Source: Metallyticus violacea (Eukaryota > Arthropoda > Insecta > Mantodea > Metallyticidae). From it: 64,000 nucleotides of DNA. A program made the position numbers and the translations under genes. The notes beneath the pieces are model-generated. The model saw only the letters and a program-made list of their open reading frames with translations. It searched no databases and was not told where the DNA came from. Positions 1-11,050 of this stretch are shown in pieces. The stretch is taken from the NCBI GenBank assembly GCA_030762175.1, contig CM060846.1:179243041-179307040 (forward strand). Reading direction: 5' to 3'. Position 1 is the first letter of the stretch. The number at the start of each line of letters is the position of its first letter.

Positions 1-10
1 AAAACTGTGG

Positions 11-357
11 ACTAAAATTACACGGAGGGTACTTTAGTTCTGAAGAGGCGGCTAAAGCGTACTATCTTTTTGTTTCCAGCATCAACTATATTACAATCCT
101 TACCTGATATGTTATTCAGAAAAATATCATTCAAAATATTCATTTAGCAATTTTATTTACATCATTTTCACTCCACCCTTTCATGAAACATTAATCTTAC
201 GAATCTAAATTTATTAATTTCTTCTGTGAACCCGTCAGATTGATTGTTTTTGGTTTTTGAGAGGCTGTTTTTCTACTTTTTCCGGGTTTTCACCTTTCTT
301 TTAATCCTCTTCTCTCCGTTATAATGCGTATACTTTAGCACTAATATTATGAAATAA
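11..357 (-). repeat. Left arm of an inverted repeat pair (partner 4738-5093)
   Basis: The reverse complement of 4738-5093 aligns along this stretch with scattered mismatches and small gaps. Shared landmarks are TTACACGGAGGG near the outer end, CAGAAAAATATCA, TTTACATCATTTTCACT, TTTGGTTTTTGA, CTCTTCTCTCC and GTATACTTTAGCA. Similarity stops abruptly at about base 11, so the outer end is a real boundary inside the window. The arms are clearly older than the 24-31 kb duplication. They could be terminal inverted repeats of one foldback-type element or two opposite copies of one family. Confidence 0.75.
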
Positions 358-1592
358 TTATTTTAATACTAAGTTAACTGAAATACAATTATAACATACT
401 ACTCAGAAGGCAGGATTACTTTAACGAACTTAAATAATGCCACATTTTTCTGTAAAATACTTCAACTAAGCAAACGAATGCGGATTTTGTAATATGAAAG
501 ATATCTATTTAATTTGATCACTACAGATATAATTATTTTCGAAAGAACATTCTCTTTGAAAGCGTTGTAGTGGTGTCTGGGTTTCCGTCGGGTTTTCAGA
601 AAAAATATTCGGTTGTTGTCGTCTACAGTTGCTGCGTTTGTGTAGAAGGTAGCCTAGTTTTCATCTGGTACCTTATTCTCAGGGTTTTCCTCCGCCTTTG
701 TTATCTTCTTCACACAACGGGAAGGACAGGAATTACGATTAAAACATAAACACACGAAGGCATGCGATGAGACGAATGTATTTATTGACCTCTCATTACA
801 AAGGAGCTATTGTTTTTCTAGGAAAGAATGCGCGCAACCCTGGACTACTAGTGAATTAATTCGTTGCGCCGGAAATCTATGTACTTCTGATGACCGCGAG
901 CTTCCGTGGCTTGAAAATAATCACTTCATTATCTAATTCACTCTTCGCGGCAAGGCTTTGCGATGTACTGATCTGGTATCCGGCGTTCTCATAGAAATTT
1001 AATGCTTGTACTCGAATATCGATGGTGTATTATTCGAAAAATTTACCTCAGTACTTCGCGGCCCATGCATTCTACTAGCATGCTATACATGCACGAGTTA
1101 CGCTGCTAATTACAGCTCTCTGCCACCGACCAAATGAAGAATGCCTTTCAGGATGCTTCAGGATGAACTGGAATGAACTAGAAGGACAAAAACTGGGCGA
1201 TTTCGCCTCTCTATATACTATCTCATGGCTTGGGTCGCCACGTGCTTAACCTTCAACCTACGGGGTCCTCTCAAGTAAACGCAGGGGCATCATTGTCTTC
1301 AAAAATTTAAAATACTCACTTGTTGATTGGCCGGTTTGCATCCGATGTTCTAGTGACGGCGCGAATACATAGCAGCTCGACTGACACATCGTAAAAACTA
1401 TGGCCCCTGACTTCAGGAAAAACCCATTACTTAGCTGGGACTGTCCAGGTGTCTGACATTCACTTTTGCTCTTATGTCACTTATAATTAAATAAAGTATT
1501 AGAAGCCACTACGGTTATCTTTGCTATTTACATAAGTCTTTGCTTAAACACAATGAAATCAATGTGGTATTTACAAACATATAAATATTAAA

Positions 1593-1622
1593 TTACTCTC
1601 CGGGCGCCGATTATAAATTCCG
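1593..1622. repeat. First copy of a 30-bp direct repeat (second copy 2637-2666)
   Basis: TTACTCTCCGGGCGCCGATT followed by ATAAATTC recurs at 2637-2666 as TTACTCGGGGCACCGATTAT followed by AAATTC. On the minus strand both copies could encode the same short string, EFIIGA; the first lies at the end of a 74-codon hydrophobic ORF (1588-1812, minus) with no recognised homolog. The copies are about 1 kb apart inside the longer of the two inverted repeat segments. They may mark an internal rearrangement of that element. Confidence 0.45.
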
Positions 1623-2196
1623 CAACAAATGCCTGCATTTTTGGACCTTCTTTCCATTTCTTGAATGTTAACACTCCAAAACACATAATATACAGCAAAG
1701 AAATATAAATAACCTCGAAAAAATATGATTCATTAATCAAGTACAAAACACGGAAGAAAACCATTACCATTATAAATTTTCTTGTCATCAATGTGATCTC
1801 ACCAGTATACATTTCTATTTAATCATTTCATCACAACTCGATGTGATCGTATTTCTTTGCACCTGTTTGCATGCACTACCCTTCTTCCACACATGTACAC
1901 AACAGGTTGCCCTTACGAATCACCTCGAATGGCCACTACCTTCGGCTGTAACTCACAATGCACAACGGTCGTTGACCTATCACTTAGCTGATGTTCTAAC
2001 TTTCATGTAATCTATGCTCAAGCGCTTACACATAACATGTGTTATAACAATTTATTTTAGCAAGTGCAAGATAACATCAACCAATGTAATGAAAGCGAAT
2101 AGTTAACCATCTCTGGATTTCTTGGGGGCCTGGTTCTCTCACTCAGGTTCCTGAAAGGATGCCACGGTTCATATCCGTGATCCCACGGCCTATGTC

Positions 2197-2560
2197 CTAA
2201 ACTTCGTTCCCGGTTCCATCTGGAGCTCTCTGCCTGAATGAATTGTCTGCTCTTCCTCGACCGAAGAAACCAATATCTGTGTAATTTACTCGGGCATTTC
2301 CATTATCTTTATTTGAAGGTAGCGCGCGACGTAAATTTGTTTCTGCTAATACTGCATAAGAATCCTGAGCATTTTGTCTTAATCTATCGTGATAATAAAT
2401 ATTTTGGTAGTCATATTTCATTATTTCGATAGCCATTGCTAGTGGATGCTGAATGTCAAATGCAGTGAGCAGCTCTATCGCCTCCCTGTAACTATTAGGT
2501 TTAGCAACAATTAGGTAATTCCTAATTTAATCTGGAAAATAGTGAGAGATAAGAGCAATG
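2197..2560 (-). pseudogene. Degenerate coding remnant, Gag-like
   Basis: On the minus strand an open frame runs from about 2555 to a stop near 2197, continuing upstream of the ATG at 2436. The encoded stretch begins NYLIVAKPNSYREAIELL, is rich in Asn, Asp, Gln and Tyr, and becomes Arg/Gly-rich (FGRGRADNSFRQR). A second frame stays open past the stop and reads Arg/Pro/His-rich (GHRPWDHGYEPWHPF), which looks like one protein split by a frameshift. An early SYREAI-type segment followed by an Arg-rich tail resembles Gag polyproteins of LTR retrotransposons, but I see no zinc knuckle and no pol. It lies inside the longer inverted segment (11-2885). It could instead be part of an unknown DNA transposon. 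Confidence 0.3.
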
Positions 2561-2671
2561 GATTTTCTATCATAAATAGGTGGTTCCGGTAATTTGCTTC
2601 TCCTCCCTATCACGAGGAAACAATCAACCATGCTTATACTTACTCGGGGCACCGATTATAAATTCTACTAC

Positions 2672-2885
2672 ACTTTTAAGGCAGGTTATTTAAATACTGA
2701 CTGAACTGGACTGAACTCACTCTTGCCGGGGCAGAGGAAGATACTTCGGCACTTTAGCCTTGGTTAACAGCAGGCAGTTTGTGGCGCACTTGCCACACAC
2801 ACATGGAAGGGATATGGCGAAGGAAACACCGGGCGGCCAGAATCGCAAGCGCAGACTGTGTGGTTGTAGACGGGATCCCACATAC
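2672..2885 (-). repeat. Inner inverted repeat (partner 4437-4632)
   Basis: The reverse complement matches 4437-4632 over about 200 bp. Shared strings include CAGTATTTAAATAACCTGCC, GCCGCCCGGTGT and CTACAACCAC. It is about 2.3 kb further from the outer end than its partner (outer ends 11 and 5093). The left segment therefore carries extra internal sequence, including the Gag-like remnant, or the right one is a deletion derivative. Confidence 0.7.
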
Positions 2886-3430
2886 AAAAGTGGAGTAGTG
2901 AAAAATATAACTGAACGATAAACCACTGTGTTAAAATGCGCAAATGCTCATTCTCCATAGTCCGCTTACTCGTTTGTATCAAATCGGTGTGAAGTGCGTT
3001 TGATGTTACTCAGCACATACCAACACCACACTGGCAAGCAATGTGGTAACATGGAACTCCGGTTAAAAATTACAAATTATGGAACACAAAACTGCTAAAT
3101 TTTGGCGATGCGAAGAGCTTAAGCAAAAAAGGTGAAGAGAACAAAAAATGATATCCAGCTGTATTCTATCATGTCAATATATTTTGCCGTAATCATTCCA
3201 TATTTCAATTATAAGACCATAAAAATACGCAAAAACTTATTTTTGGTCAGTTGAAACGCCTTTTCCAAGTATAAAATGTATTGCATATTTTCATTTGTTT
3301 CTCTGTGTCGAATCAGTTCCTTGATTAATTACATCTATACACCTTCCACCGAGCATACTTTAGACCACCGATGTGGATTTCACAAAATGAGATATAGTTT
3401 TACTCTAGCCACTTTAGACAACAGGAATGA

Positions 3431-3490
3431 AGAAATGAATGAATGAGTGGTTTTTAACGCCCGTTTTTGCTACAGAGGCACCACAGGTGA
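3431..3490 (-). mobile_element. 5'-truncated SINE-A copy with a 15-bp target-site duplication
   Basis: Only the last 60 bp of SINE-A remain: on the minus strand GGTGCCTCTGTAGCAAAAAC, then GGGCGTTAAA and a CATT repeat tail. The insert is flanked exactly by AGACAACAGGAATGA at 3416-3430 and 3491-3505. A 5' truncation plus duplication is the signature of target-primed reverse transcription and fixes the 3' end of the family. Confidence 0.85.
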
Positions 3491-4099
3491 AGACAACAGG
3501 AATGATGTTAGTCTGCTTTCATAGGATATGTAAACAAAATGACGGCTATGTCGTAACTAATGATGGGTGTGTTTGCTACTTAAATGTATTCATAGTATTA
3601 TATTAGTATGTCATAAAAAGTTGCATATTATTTTATTGAAAACGTAATCTGAAGAGGAGAGCAGATAAGATTTAGCATTCATTGATTTATCTATTTCAAG
3701 TCCAGTCAGGTGTGGTCAATATTTTTTCTAAATTTTTTAATAAGTAGCAAATAATTTTATAAATTGTGATTAAATTATAATAATTATTAACAAAGATCAC
3801 TAGTATTACTTTCGCCATGAGTATCGCATTATAGCAGCAATAGCTTTTTACAAATTTTAATTATAATACAGACATTAAGTAATTTAATAATTCACTACAT
3901 ATACTTGGGGATTCCCACATAGAAAAAAGTCAATATTTTCATTTAATTGTGCATAATGTTCTCTCAAGCTTTCTCTTTAAATTTATACATGAAACGTATA
4001 ACTTACTCAGTGCTACAGAACTGAAAATTTAACTTTTATGTAAACTTACGTGGACAGGCTGCTGCCGTTTTGACAGTTCTCATTCTTTCAGTGTCTTAC

Positions 4100-4440
4100 C
4101 TACCGGTGACTCAGATGGTAACGCTTGTAACTTATAATGGCGAGATCCCGGGATCAAGACATTCCTTGGGTCAAACCAGACTCACCTAGGGTCTTTTCAT
4201 TTTTCCCGCTGGCCGCTTAGGCAAATGCTGGGATGGTTCTTTCCTGTCGAGGAAATTTCCTCTCTTCTTATTCATTCCGTTAGTTCTGCTGAAGGATTGA
4301 AAGAGACAGGACATAGATATACTGGCCTTTGTGATGATGGCTTGCGCTTTGTAAAGCATTCTACCCCGGTTTCTGGTATGGGGATCGCCATTCTGAGCGA
4401 CTCGAACTCCTTGGGTGTTCTATCTGGGAACTTGCGAGGG
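4100..4440 (+). mobile_element. SINE-C copy 1 (tRNA-derived)
   Basis: It starts with a tRNA-like head (GGTGACTCAGATGGTAACGC, then GATCCCGGGATCAA) followed by the SINE-C body: GCTTAGGCAAATGCTGGGAT, CATTCCGTTAGTTCTG and CTCGAACTCCTTGGG. The same order of blocks occurs at 36120-36440, 43720-44010, 57706-58000 and, on the minus strand, 36800-37178. The 3' limit is uncertain because the sequence runs straight into the repeat starting at 4437. A long ORF here has no coding features and is a by-product. Confidence 0.6.
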
Positions 4441-4632
4441 ACCCTACAACCACGCATTCCGCGATCGTGAATTCTTGCCGCCCGGTGTCTCCTTTTCCAC
4501 ATCCTTTCCTCCCGCAGGTGCTCCCATTAACGGCCTGTGCTAACTAAGGCTATAGCACCAAAGTATCCACTCGGTCCCTGCCAGTGCAGTTCAGTCCCGT
4601 TTACTCAGTATTTAAATAACCTGCCTTTAAGG
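4437..4632 (+). repeat. Inner inverted repeat, right copy (partner 2672-2885)
   Basis: See 2672-2885. This copy abuts SINE-C copy 1 on its left and leads, after about 105 unmatched bases, into the outer arm at 4738-5093. Confidence 0.7.
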
Positions 4633-4737
4633 AAATGTTCTTTTGCAAATAATTGTTTCTGCAGTGGTCAAATTGAATAGAAGTCTTTGGTATAACAACA
4701 CCCGCTTGCAGTTGTTTAATTGGGTTTAATTAGTGTT

Positions 4738-5093
4738 AAATTAAACATTTCATAATATTATTGCTAAAGTATACCTATTATAATGGAGAGAAGAGGTTGA
4801 AAATAAAGATGAAAAACCGGAAAATCTAGAAAAACTGTCTTTCAAAAACCAAAGACAGTAAATCTGATAGATTCACAGAAGTACTAGTAAGTTTAGCTTC
4901 GTCTGATTAACATTTCATGAGAGGGTGTAGTGAAAATGATGTAAATATTATTGCCAAATGAATATTACGACTGATATTTTTCTGAAAAACACGTCATGTA
5001 TGAAGCGCAATATTATTGCTGATGGAAAAAAAGAAAAAGATAGCTGGTTTTAGCTGCATCTTTAGAACTAAATTGCCCTCCGTGTAATTTTTA
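4738..5093 (+). repeat. Right arm of the inverted repeat pair (partner 11-357)
   Basis: It is the inverted match of 11-357 and ends sharply after GGAGGGCAATTTAG read in reverse (CTCCGTGTAATTTTTAG at 5079-5093). The bases just outside the two arms do not match, and I see no obvious target-site duplication. Confidence 0.75.
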
Positions 5094-5890
5094 GTATGCA
5101 TTTTTCAATTCTGCTTCGTGTGTTAATGAAACGGAAAAAAAAATTATTTTTAATAAACGTAAGACTTATAGATCGGGTTGGAGCCAACGATAAAGATGCT
5201 GTTGTTGGTAAACGGTTGCGTGAACTTACGAATTTTACCCCACGTGTGCTAAATTGCCAAGTATGTTGTACTATCTGTCATTGTGGAAGGTATTGCACTG
5301 AAATCTAAAAACGTTAAGATTTATAAATATCAAGATTATGCGCTGGAAGAAACTTGAAGAAGAATGAAGACAACCCACCCTATGTAGCTTATATTGAAAT
5401 CTTTGAACGCTATTCCCGGAAAGTTCATATTTTACTGTACAAAATTAACTTTTTTTTCAGGTTATTCTTGTGATAACATGGTACAAAATTTAACACAGGG
5501 ATTGTTTTAAATTTAAATTTACAAAAATAGTCCTAAAATATAGTAAAATATTAAGTAAAATTTGAATAGTGTGAAAATTAGTAACTTGAATACAAATGAA
5601 TATTTTCTTAAACCTTTATGCTACATTGTAGTAAATGCATAAAAAATAACCCGAAAAAATGTGTTTGTTTTTTAATGTCTCAGGCTAATATAAACAGAAC
5701 TATCATGAACTTCGTATTTCGATTAAGAGTTTTACATATATTCGTGAAAGTATCCATTATGATGAATTTAGCTCTAAATATCTCTCTATTTATTATGTAA
5801 ATATTTTTTTTGTTACTTTGAAACTATCAGAAGAAGAACCCATATTTCTCTGAAATGTTCTCAACCTGCTAGTAAAGGCAACTCCTATTA
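5094..5890. other. No supported feature
   Basis: AT-rich. An acceptor-like TTAACTTTTTTTTCAG ends at 5460 but the frame after it closes within about 10 codons. Confidence 0.5.
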
Positions 5891-6265
5891 TTGTGGGTGC
5901 ACCAAAGGACAGGGAAACATTCGCGCTATCAGGAGAAATCACGATTAAACTCAAGACTAGGACGTCAAGCCCCTAGGGATTTGAAAACAATCTCCCGAAT
6001 GCGACACATAGGCGTTTCAACGAAACATCGTTCCAAACAATTAATATACAACGGTACACTCCTCCTGCTCAATTGTAACAGAAATTATACTATAAACTTT
6101 CTGGAGCTACCTACAGACGTCATCATGAACACTTCAACGTTGGTAAGTACCACACTTTTTTCTATCTTTTACATACTTCTCTCACTGGAATTGTCTTATT
6201 CATAGCTATTCTTTCTCCATTTTAGGACCAACGTACTGCTCTCTTTTTCAATTGAAGCACACGAC
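5891..6265 (+). CDS. Weak candidate two-exon ORF with a 93-bp intron
   Basis: An open frame from 5891 reaches AACGTTG|GTAAGT at 6142/6143, a near-consensus splice donor. A pyrimidine-rich tract ending TCCATTTTAG|GACC gives an acceptor at 6235/6236. Removing 6143-6235 (93 bp, a multiple of three) keeps the frame and reaches a stop at 6263-6265. The predicted product is basic near its N-terminus and matches nothing I recognise. Composition rises above the AT-rich surroundings from about 5890 to 6370. It may be a spliced non-coding transcript or a decayed repeat instead. Confidence 0.2.
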
Positions 6266-6489
6266 GACGACGTCTGCATAAAATCTACCCTGACCACCGG
6301 CAGAAACGCAAAACCGTAACCATCCGAATCAACATTTCCAGCAACACCCTACGAATAGGACTCAATTTAGTATAACTACACCAGTAAACTGACAACACGA
6401 TACCGCATTCACGAAGACATTATTAAGTTATTTGTGCATTGCCATAGAGCCAAATTATCAAATATATAATTAATACCAATTTGTGCATT

Positions 6490-6930
6490 ATTGACAAAAA
6501 TTTGAACACTATTTTATTGCACATAATTAAAACATACTTGCTAGAAACCTAAACATGCATATACTTGCATAATATCATGTATAAAATGTATATAACATTG
6601 TATATAACCACCACTTGCACAATAGAACTTTTGTACTTGACAAAAATTTTGAAAAAGTATGTTTGCACTATATACATATATATATAATTAAGCACCACAT
6701 GTATGTACATTACCAAAATAAATACAAAACCAGAAGCGGTATATTTGTAAATAATTACATGCATGTACATGGCCAGAAATAAATAATAAAGAAAATAATG
6801 CGTTACTTGAACAATTCTTTATTGTACACAATTAAGACATGTGCTTGCTAGAAATAAACATGTTTGTTCTTGTATAATATGTATAAATATTATATAATCA
6901 CTATATATATATCTACTGAACAATAAAATA
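6490..6930. repeat. AT-rich degenerate direct repeats
   Basis: Blocks around 6499-6605 and 6807-6905 share the order TTATTGCACATAATTAAAAC (or TTATTGTACACAATTAAGAC), CTTGCTAGAAA, AAACATG, TTGTATAATAT and ATAACCAC/ATAATCAC. A partial third copy with TTGACAAAAATTTTGAA lies at about 6636-6680. It is a decayed tandem or dispersed AT-rich repeat with no coding features. Confidence 0.5.
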
Positions 6931-7679
6931 TAAGAAAAAGTCCCAAGCCTCATGTTTTCTGGGTCTTATAAGATGAATGTTTACAGAGCTATTAGTTTAT
7001 CTATTAATCGACTATTAAACATTTTGGCCGGCAATCATTTTATGAGGCTCCGTAAAACATCAATTATCCGCGCGGGACACATACTTCTTACGTGCATATG
7101 TACTCAATACTACACTCTTACCGTTATTGAGTTCCGAATTCTTTGAACATGCATGTTTATTTCTTAATTGTTGACAATCATCGACAATCCTCTGCGCCAA
7201 TTCTATGTCTTAATGAAATAACTGTATACTACGATTTTTCGATGACCTAAAGACACAAAAAGTCAAAGGATTTAAAATAGATGTTTTTAAAGGTCAACGT
7301 GTAAGTTCATCTGTACCGTTGGCAATTGAGTTACATGTTAGATGTTATATCACGGTTGCAGAAAAATGTGTTAGTGCTACATCGTGTATAATTTACACCC
7401 TGGTGTTGGTGAAGGGGAAGGAATTTAAGCCATATATTTTTAATGTATCGCAAAAGTTCATTTGTTATCCAATGATTATGGAGATATTTTTGCTTCACTA
7501 TTGCGTGCTTTTCAATTATATCATCACTTATCTATCACTCTGAGTAGATTATCTGAAAAATAAATGAAATTTGTACTCTATGCCCAAAGAGTATGGTACA
7601 TAAATTCGTTTATTACAATAGATAGTGCATCGCGTTAAATTATTCTCAATTAAATGAAGACACGAGGGATATTTTTTAA

Positions 7680-7945
7680 TTAGTGTTTAACGCCGGTTTT
7701 TACTACAGATGCACCACAGGCGGTGTACACTGATGATACATGAGATGAAATGATATATTGGGAAAGGATTTTTTTAAGGAAGGAAATGTTCCAGGCTTAG
7801 TTTAGGTACTTCCCCGGCATTTGCCAGTTTGAGGACTGAGGAAAACCTGGAAAAAACCTCAGTCATAGAAGGTCCTGGAGGGGTTCGAACCCCAGACCAA
7901 CCCCACACGAGTCCGCGCCTTAACGACCTCAGCCATCCGTGGCGG
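7680..7945 (-). mobile_element. SINE-A copy, near full length
   Basis: Read on the minus strand it runs from CCGCCACGGATGGCTGAGGT (Leu/Ser-type A box TGGCTGAGGTCGTTAAGGC) through the B box GGTTCGAACCCC, GGTTTTCCTCAGTCCTCA, GGCAAATGCCGGGGAAGTAC and CCTGTGGTGCATCTGTAG to CGGCGTTAAACACTA. No clear target-site duplication is visible. Confidence 0.85.
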
Positions 7946-8653
7946 ACAAGAAATATGGGAAAAGGTGGGGACAGCATACGAAGCTTCCGATAAGCACATG
8001 GACATTTTTGAATGCTTTCATCAATATTTTATTGTCAAAAAGTATTCTTACTCACTGGAACCTAATCCTTTAATATTAAAAGTTCTCATTGAACATAATA
8101 TGCTTAAAATCCAATTGCAACTTTGAATTTTACAAGTGATCATTTTTAACTTAGTTTATCAATCACATCGATAACAGATGAATTTGTGTTGTTTGTTAAT
8201 CTGGGAGACTGCAGTCTACGTTTTCATAAGTGAAGATTTAGTTGATTTCATGCATTTAAATAAAATGAATGCCGTTCCTAATCATAGCCTTCAGAATTCT
8301 CATGTACAGCAAAATGACCTTAAGACACAAAAAATGGGCGGATTCTTAAAGTCGAAATATGTCTAAGTAGGTACACTTTGGCATAGGCTTTGTTCACATG
8401 CAAAAACCTTCAGTCATTTCATACTCACTATAAGCTGGAGTTGTGTTATATGCTTTCATCCGAAAGTATTTTGCATGCTTGAAGTTATCTCGGCGGAATC
8501 GTAAGGTCCAACGGTGCAAGAACTCGTAGGTTAGATTCGTACTTTGTGTCTATTTATTTAAATTCTCCCTTTTTACGAATATGCTATTTCCTTCTATGTA
8601 TGTTCCAGTTTTGTTCCTAATGCTTGAATTTTTTTTCTTTTTAGCCTACGTAG

Positions 8654-8752
8654 AATACAATCCAGCTAGTCGTAGACGGAAAGGACGAAGTTGATGTGTC
8701 TTTCTTCGTGGAATTTTTCTTTTATGTTTACAAGATTGTAAACGGGGACCAG
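8654..8752 (+). CDS. Candidate internal coding exon (99 bp, phase 0-0)
   Basis: A tract of T's with TTTTTTTTCTTTTTAG and a following AG at 8652-8653 gives a splice acceptor; CCAG|GTAAGA at 8752/8753 is a consensus donor. Between them are exactly 33 open codons, encoding IQLVVDGKDEVDVSFFVEFF and onward to a hydrophilic end (KIVNGDQ). If the earlier AG at 8643-8644 were used, every frame would hit a stop, so 8654 is the only start that keeps a frame open. I do not recognise the protein. A T-rich chance ORF remains possible because the middle is rich in Phe codons. Confidence 0.35.
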
Positions 8753-9203
8753 GTAAGACATGCGTGATGCACACAACACTTACTAGAAACCAGCGATAGC
8801 GAACTATTCGCTCTAATTTGAATCCAGCTTTTCCAAGCGACAGAAACCTTTTGCGAAAATGGATTTCAACTCTGGAAGCAGACTACATTTTTGTTTCCAG
8901 GAATACTTCAAGAAATGTTATTTTAATAAAATTTAGACTCGCAAACAGACTGAACAGGCGCCAAAAAGTTGAGCAAGCCGATGTACGTTTGATACTGAAA
9001 GTTAAAACCCGGTAATTAGGGATAGGAGGTGTTGTTAATATTGATTAATGAATAAAGGTATTCCCGTGTTCATATAATTATAATTATTCTGTTGCGTAAT
9101 TAGCAGTAGCTACATGATATGATGTATGAACGAGTATTATGAATATTTTATATGTGGAAAAATATTATCATTTGCCAATATTATTTCTACTTGTTTGATT
9201 ATG

Positions 9204-9850
9204 TACGAAGAGCGTTCAATAAGTAATGTAATGCATAGTTTTCCAGGGTTTGCTATATTTCAATTTTAATGAAATGAATTGTTACCAATTGGTAGCCTAT
9301 GCATTCTACTTTTCTATAGAAGTTTTTTGCAAATTTATAATTGCACCATCTTGATGCCAGATCTTGTATTCCGTTTCTGCTTTAGACAGCCAGCTATCTT
9401 CGTATTGCTAATGTAACTCGCGCGGACTGCATCTCTTAATGGACGGAAGAAGTGGAAATTGGAAGGTGCAAGGCTTAGGCTGTAGGGTGGACGAGGAAGT
9501 AAAATTTTAATGATCTCTTCTCGGCGCAAACTTTTGGCAATAGCTTTGCATGTCACAAAGATAATATTCTTTGGTCACATCTTTGTGAAAACAATGAACC
9601 ACAAACATTTATTCAACTTCAGAAAAATTTTGACTGGTCCAGAATAAGGAATATTTGCAGGTTTGACTGTAGTGTGCGAGCACGCAAAGCGTGGATGATC
9701 AGTAATTCTCACTCACTTTCTGATGCTGATAGCTCTTTCGTCCTACTGGCAGTGCCTTTGAGTATTGTTGTGGCTGGTCTAATTCTTTGTTAAAAGAAAT
9801 GCGAATTCAATTACTGCTCTTCGTTTATAACGTACATCACTCAGATACTC
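9204..9850 (-). pseudogene. Mariner-like transposase remnant with one terminal repeat
   Basis: The 73-codon minus-strand frame at 9335-9556 encodes PRPPYSLSLAPSNFHFFRPL and RDAV. This matches the conserved mariner segment HPPYSPDLAPSDYHLF..L, which carries the last catalytic Asp (D34D type); here that Asp appears as Asn (APSN), so it would be inactive. The flank at 9205-9232 reads TACGAAGAGCGTTCAATAAG then TAATGT, like the outer end of mariner-type inverted repeats. Upstream, 9560-9850 gives only broken fragments in several frames. The opposite terminal repeat is not visible; SINE-B material starts near 9899. Confidence 0.7.
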
Positions 9851-9898
9851 GATTTTGAATGTTAAATGTATCATTGCAAACTACCGGAAGAAGATGAA

Positions 9899-10110
9899 AC
9901 CGGTCATCAGCGTTCCATTCAATTCAGGGCATGAAATGACCTACAAATTTTGCTCGGAGGCCTCTTCTTTCAGGCTTGAGGTTCTTTTTCGTGCCGTAAA
10001 TCTGCGACACGAGACCCAAGGCTTTAGTTTCCTTCCGAAGGAAGCCATACTTAGGAATTTTATACGCCCAAAATATTCATCGAACCTAGCTGGGATTAAA
10101 CCCGCAATCT
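9899..10110 (-). mobile_element. SINE-B copy, diverged
   Basis: On the minus strand the B-box area (GCGGGTTTAATCCC) is followed by CCTAAGTATGGCTTCCTTCG, AAGAACCTCAAGCCTG and CATTTCATGCCCTGAATTG. Many substitutions and loss of the 5' head mark it as older than the copies at 38846 and 59092. Two overlapping ORFs here are by-products. Confidence 0.75.
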
Positions 10111-10642
10111 TAAACGTACCCGAGTACTTCCAATGTGAAATATGGAGCATTTTTATATGGTGCCAGGAAGATTTCATGAATATCTTTTATCTTAAATAAG
10201 CACAAATTTGTACTTGTTATTAACAAGTCTGATATGCTGATTACGAATATGTAATCAACACTTGCCCATCACGTCAGATTTCTGAAAAATTATATTTTGT
10301 CAATAGCCATATCCATGCAACGTTCTTAGGTTTCCATCCATTTATGAAATTTCTTCTCTTGATATATCTGAATAAACACGTTTGTTCATGTCTCGAAAGA
10401 GGGTGACTAGTATTAAAAAACAAGGCACTCAGTTTGTAGTTTTTTCAAATGGGGTATGGAGGATTTGATATTAATGTGAGCTATTCTATGTGAAACAATG
10501 AAAAAAACAAAAGCATAATTGTGAAAACTGTGCAAATATTTTTGTTGTATATGTGGCGAGTTTACTTCGAAATCTCAGAGAGGGTAAGTTTCTAAACTTG
10601 TCAAGAACGTCTGTGCATTTTGTTTCAGTTGCAACCTTAGGG

Positions 10643-10717
10643 GTCTGTCCTGGTAGTGTAGTGGTTACCATGCTTGCCTCCTAAACGCATGATTGCGGGT
10701 TCGAACCCGGCCAGGTG
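10643..10717 (+). mobile_element. tRNA-Gly-like head only (SINE-B head or tRNA pseudogene)
   Basis: GTCCTGGTAGTGTAGTGGTT (A box), CATGCTTGCCTCC and the B box GGGTTCGAACCC, then GGCCAGG, reproduce the SINE-B head almost exactly. The usual body starting AAATCCTAAGTATGG is absent. The acceptor stem pairs for only five positions (CCTGG with CCAGG), so a functional tRNA is unlikely. It is either a 3'-truncated SINE-B or a SINE with the same head and a different body. Confidence 0.65.
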
Positions 10718-10719
10718 AA

Positions 10720-11050
10720 AAGGTAGATTTCTACTATATATACATCCCCAGGTAATCACCTTAATTTGATAGATGAAGAGAAAATTGTTTGTATATAAAA
10801 TATATTAAAAGCCTCCTTCTAGACATTATACAAGGCCGTCAGTTTGGCGAGCAACAAAATCTTTCAACTGCAGAAAGGGCGGAAAAGGACCATAAAACCG
10901 TAGACTCCCTCTTTCTTGCAACAGCCCTTGTGACCATGAAACTAGTAGCTAGATACCCTTAGATATAATGTTAACAAAGGAACTTTGATTTTCCCCCCAA
11001 GGAATGCTGTTACGTAAACTTCTGGTAAACAAGAAACGGAAGACCGTTGA
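10720..11050. other. No supported feature
   Basis: Moderately AT-rich. The minus-strand ORFs that start in the hairpin region have no recognisable domain. Confidence 0.5.

Noticed and set aside
4225..4502. Overlapping ORFs of 76-81 codons on both strands
   Set aside because: They lie in SINE-C and the adjoining inverted repeat and are by-products of non-coding repeat sequence.
8818..9015. 65-codon ORF starting NPAFPSDRNLLRKWISTLE, superficially like a THAP zinc-finger start
   Set aside because: The Cys and His ligands of a THAP domain are absent and there is no splice context.
10643..10717. Functional tRNA-Gly gene
   Set aside because: The acceptor stem is broken at two positions and the sequence matches SINE-B heads better than an independent tRNA gene.
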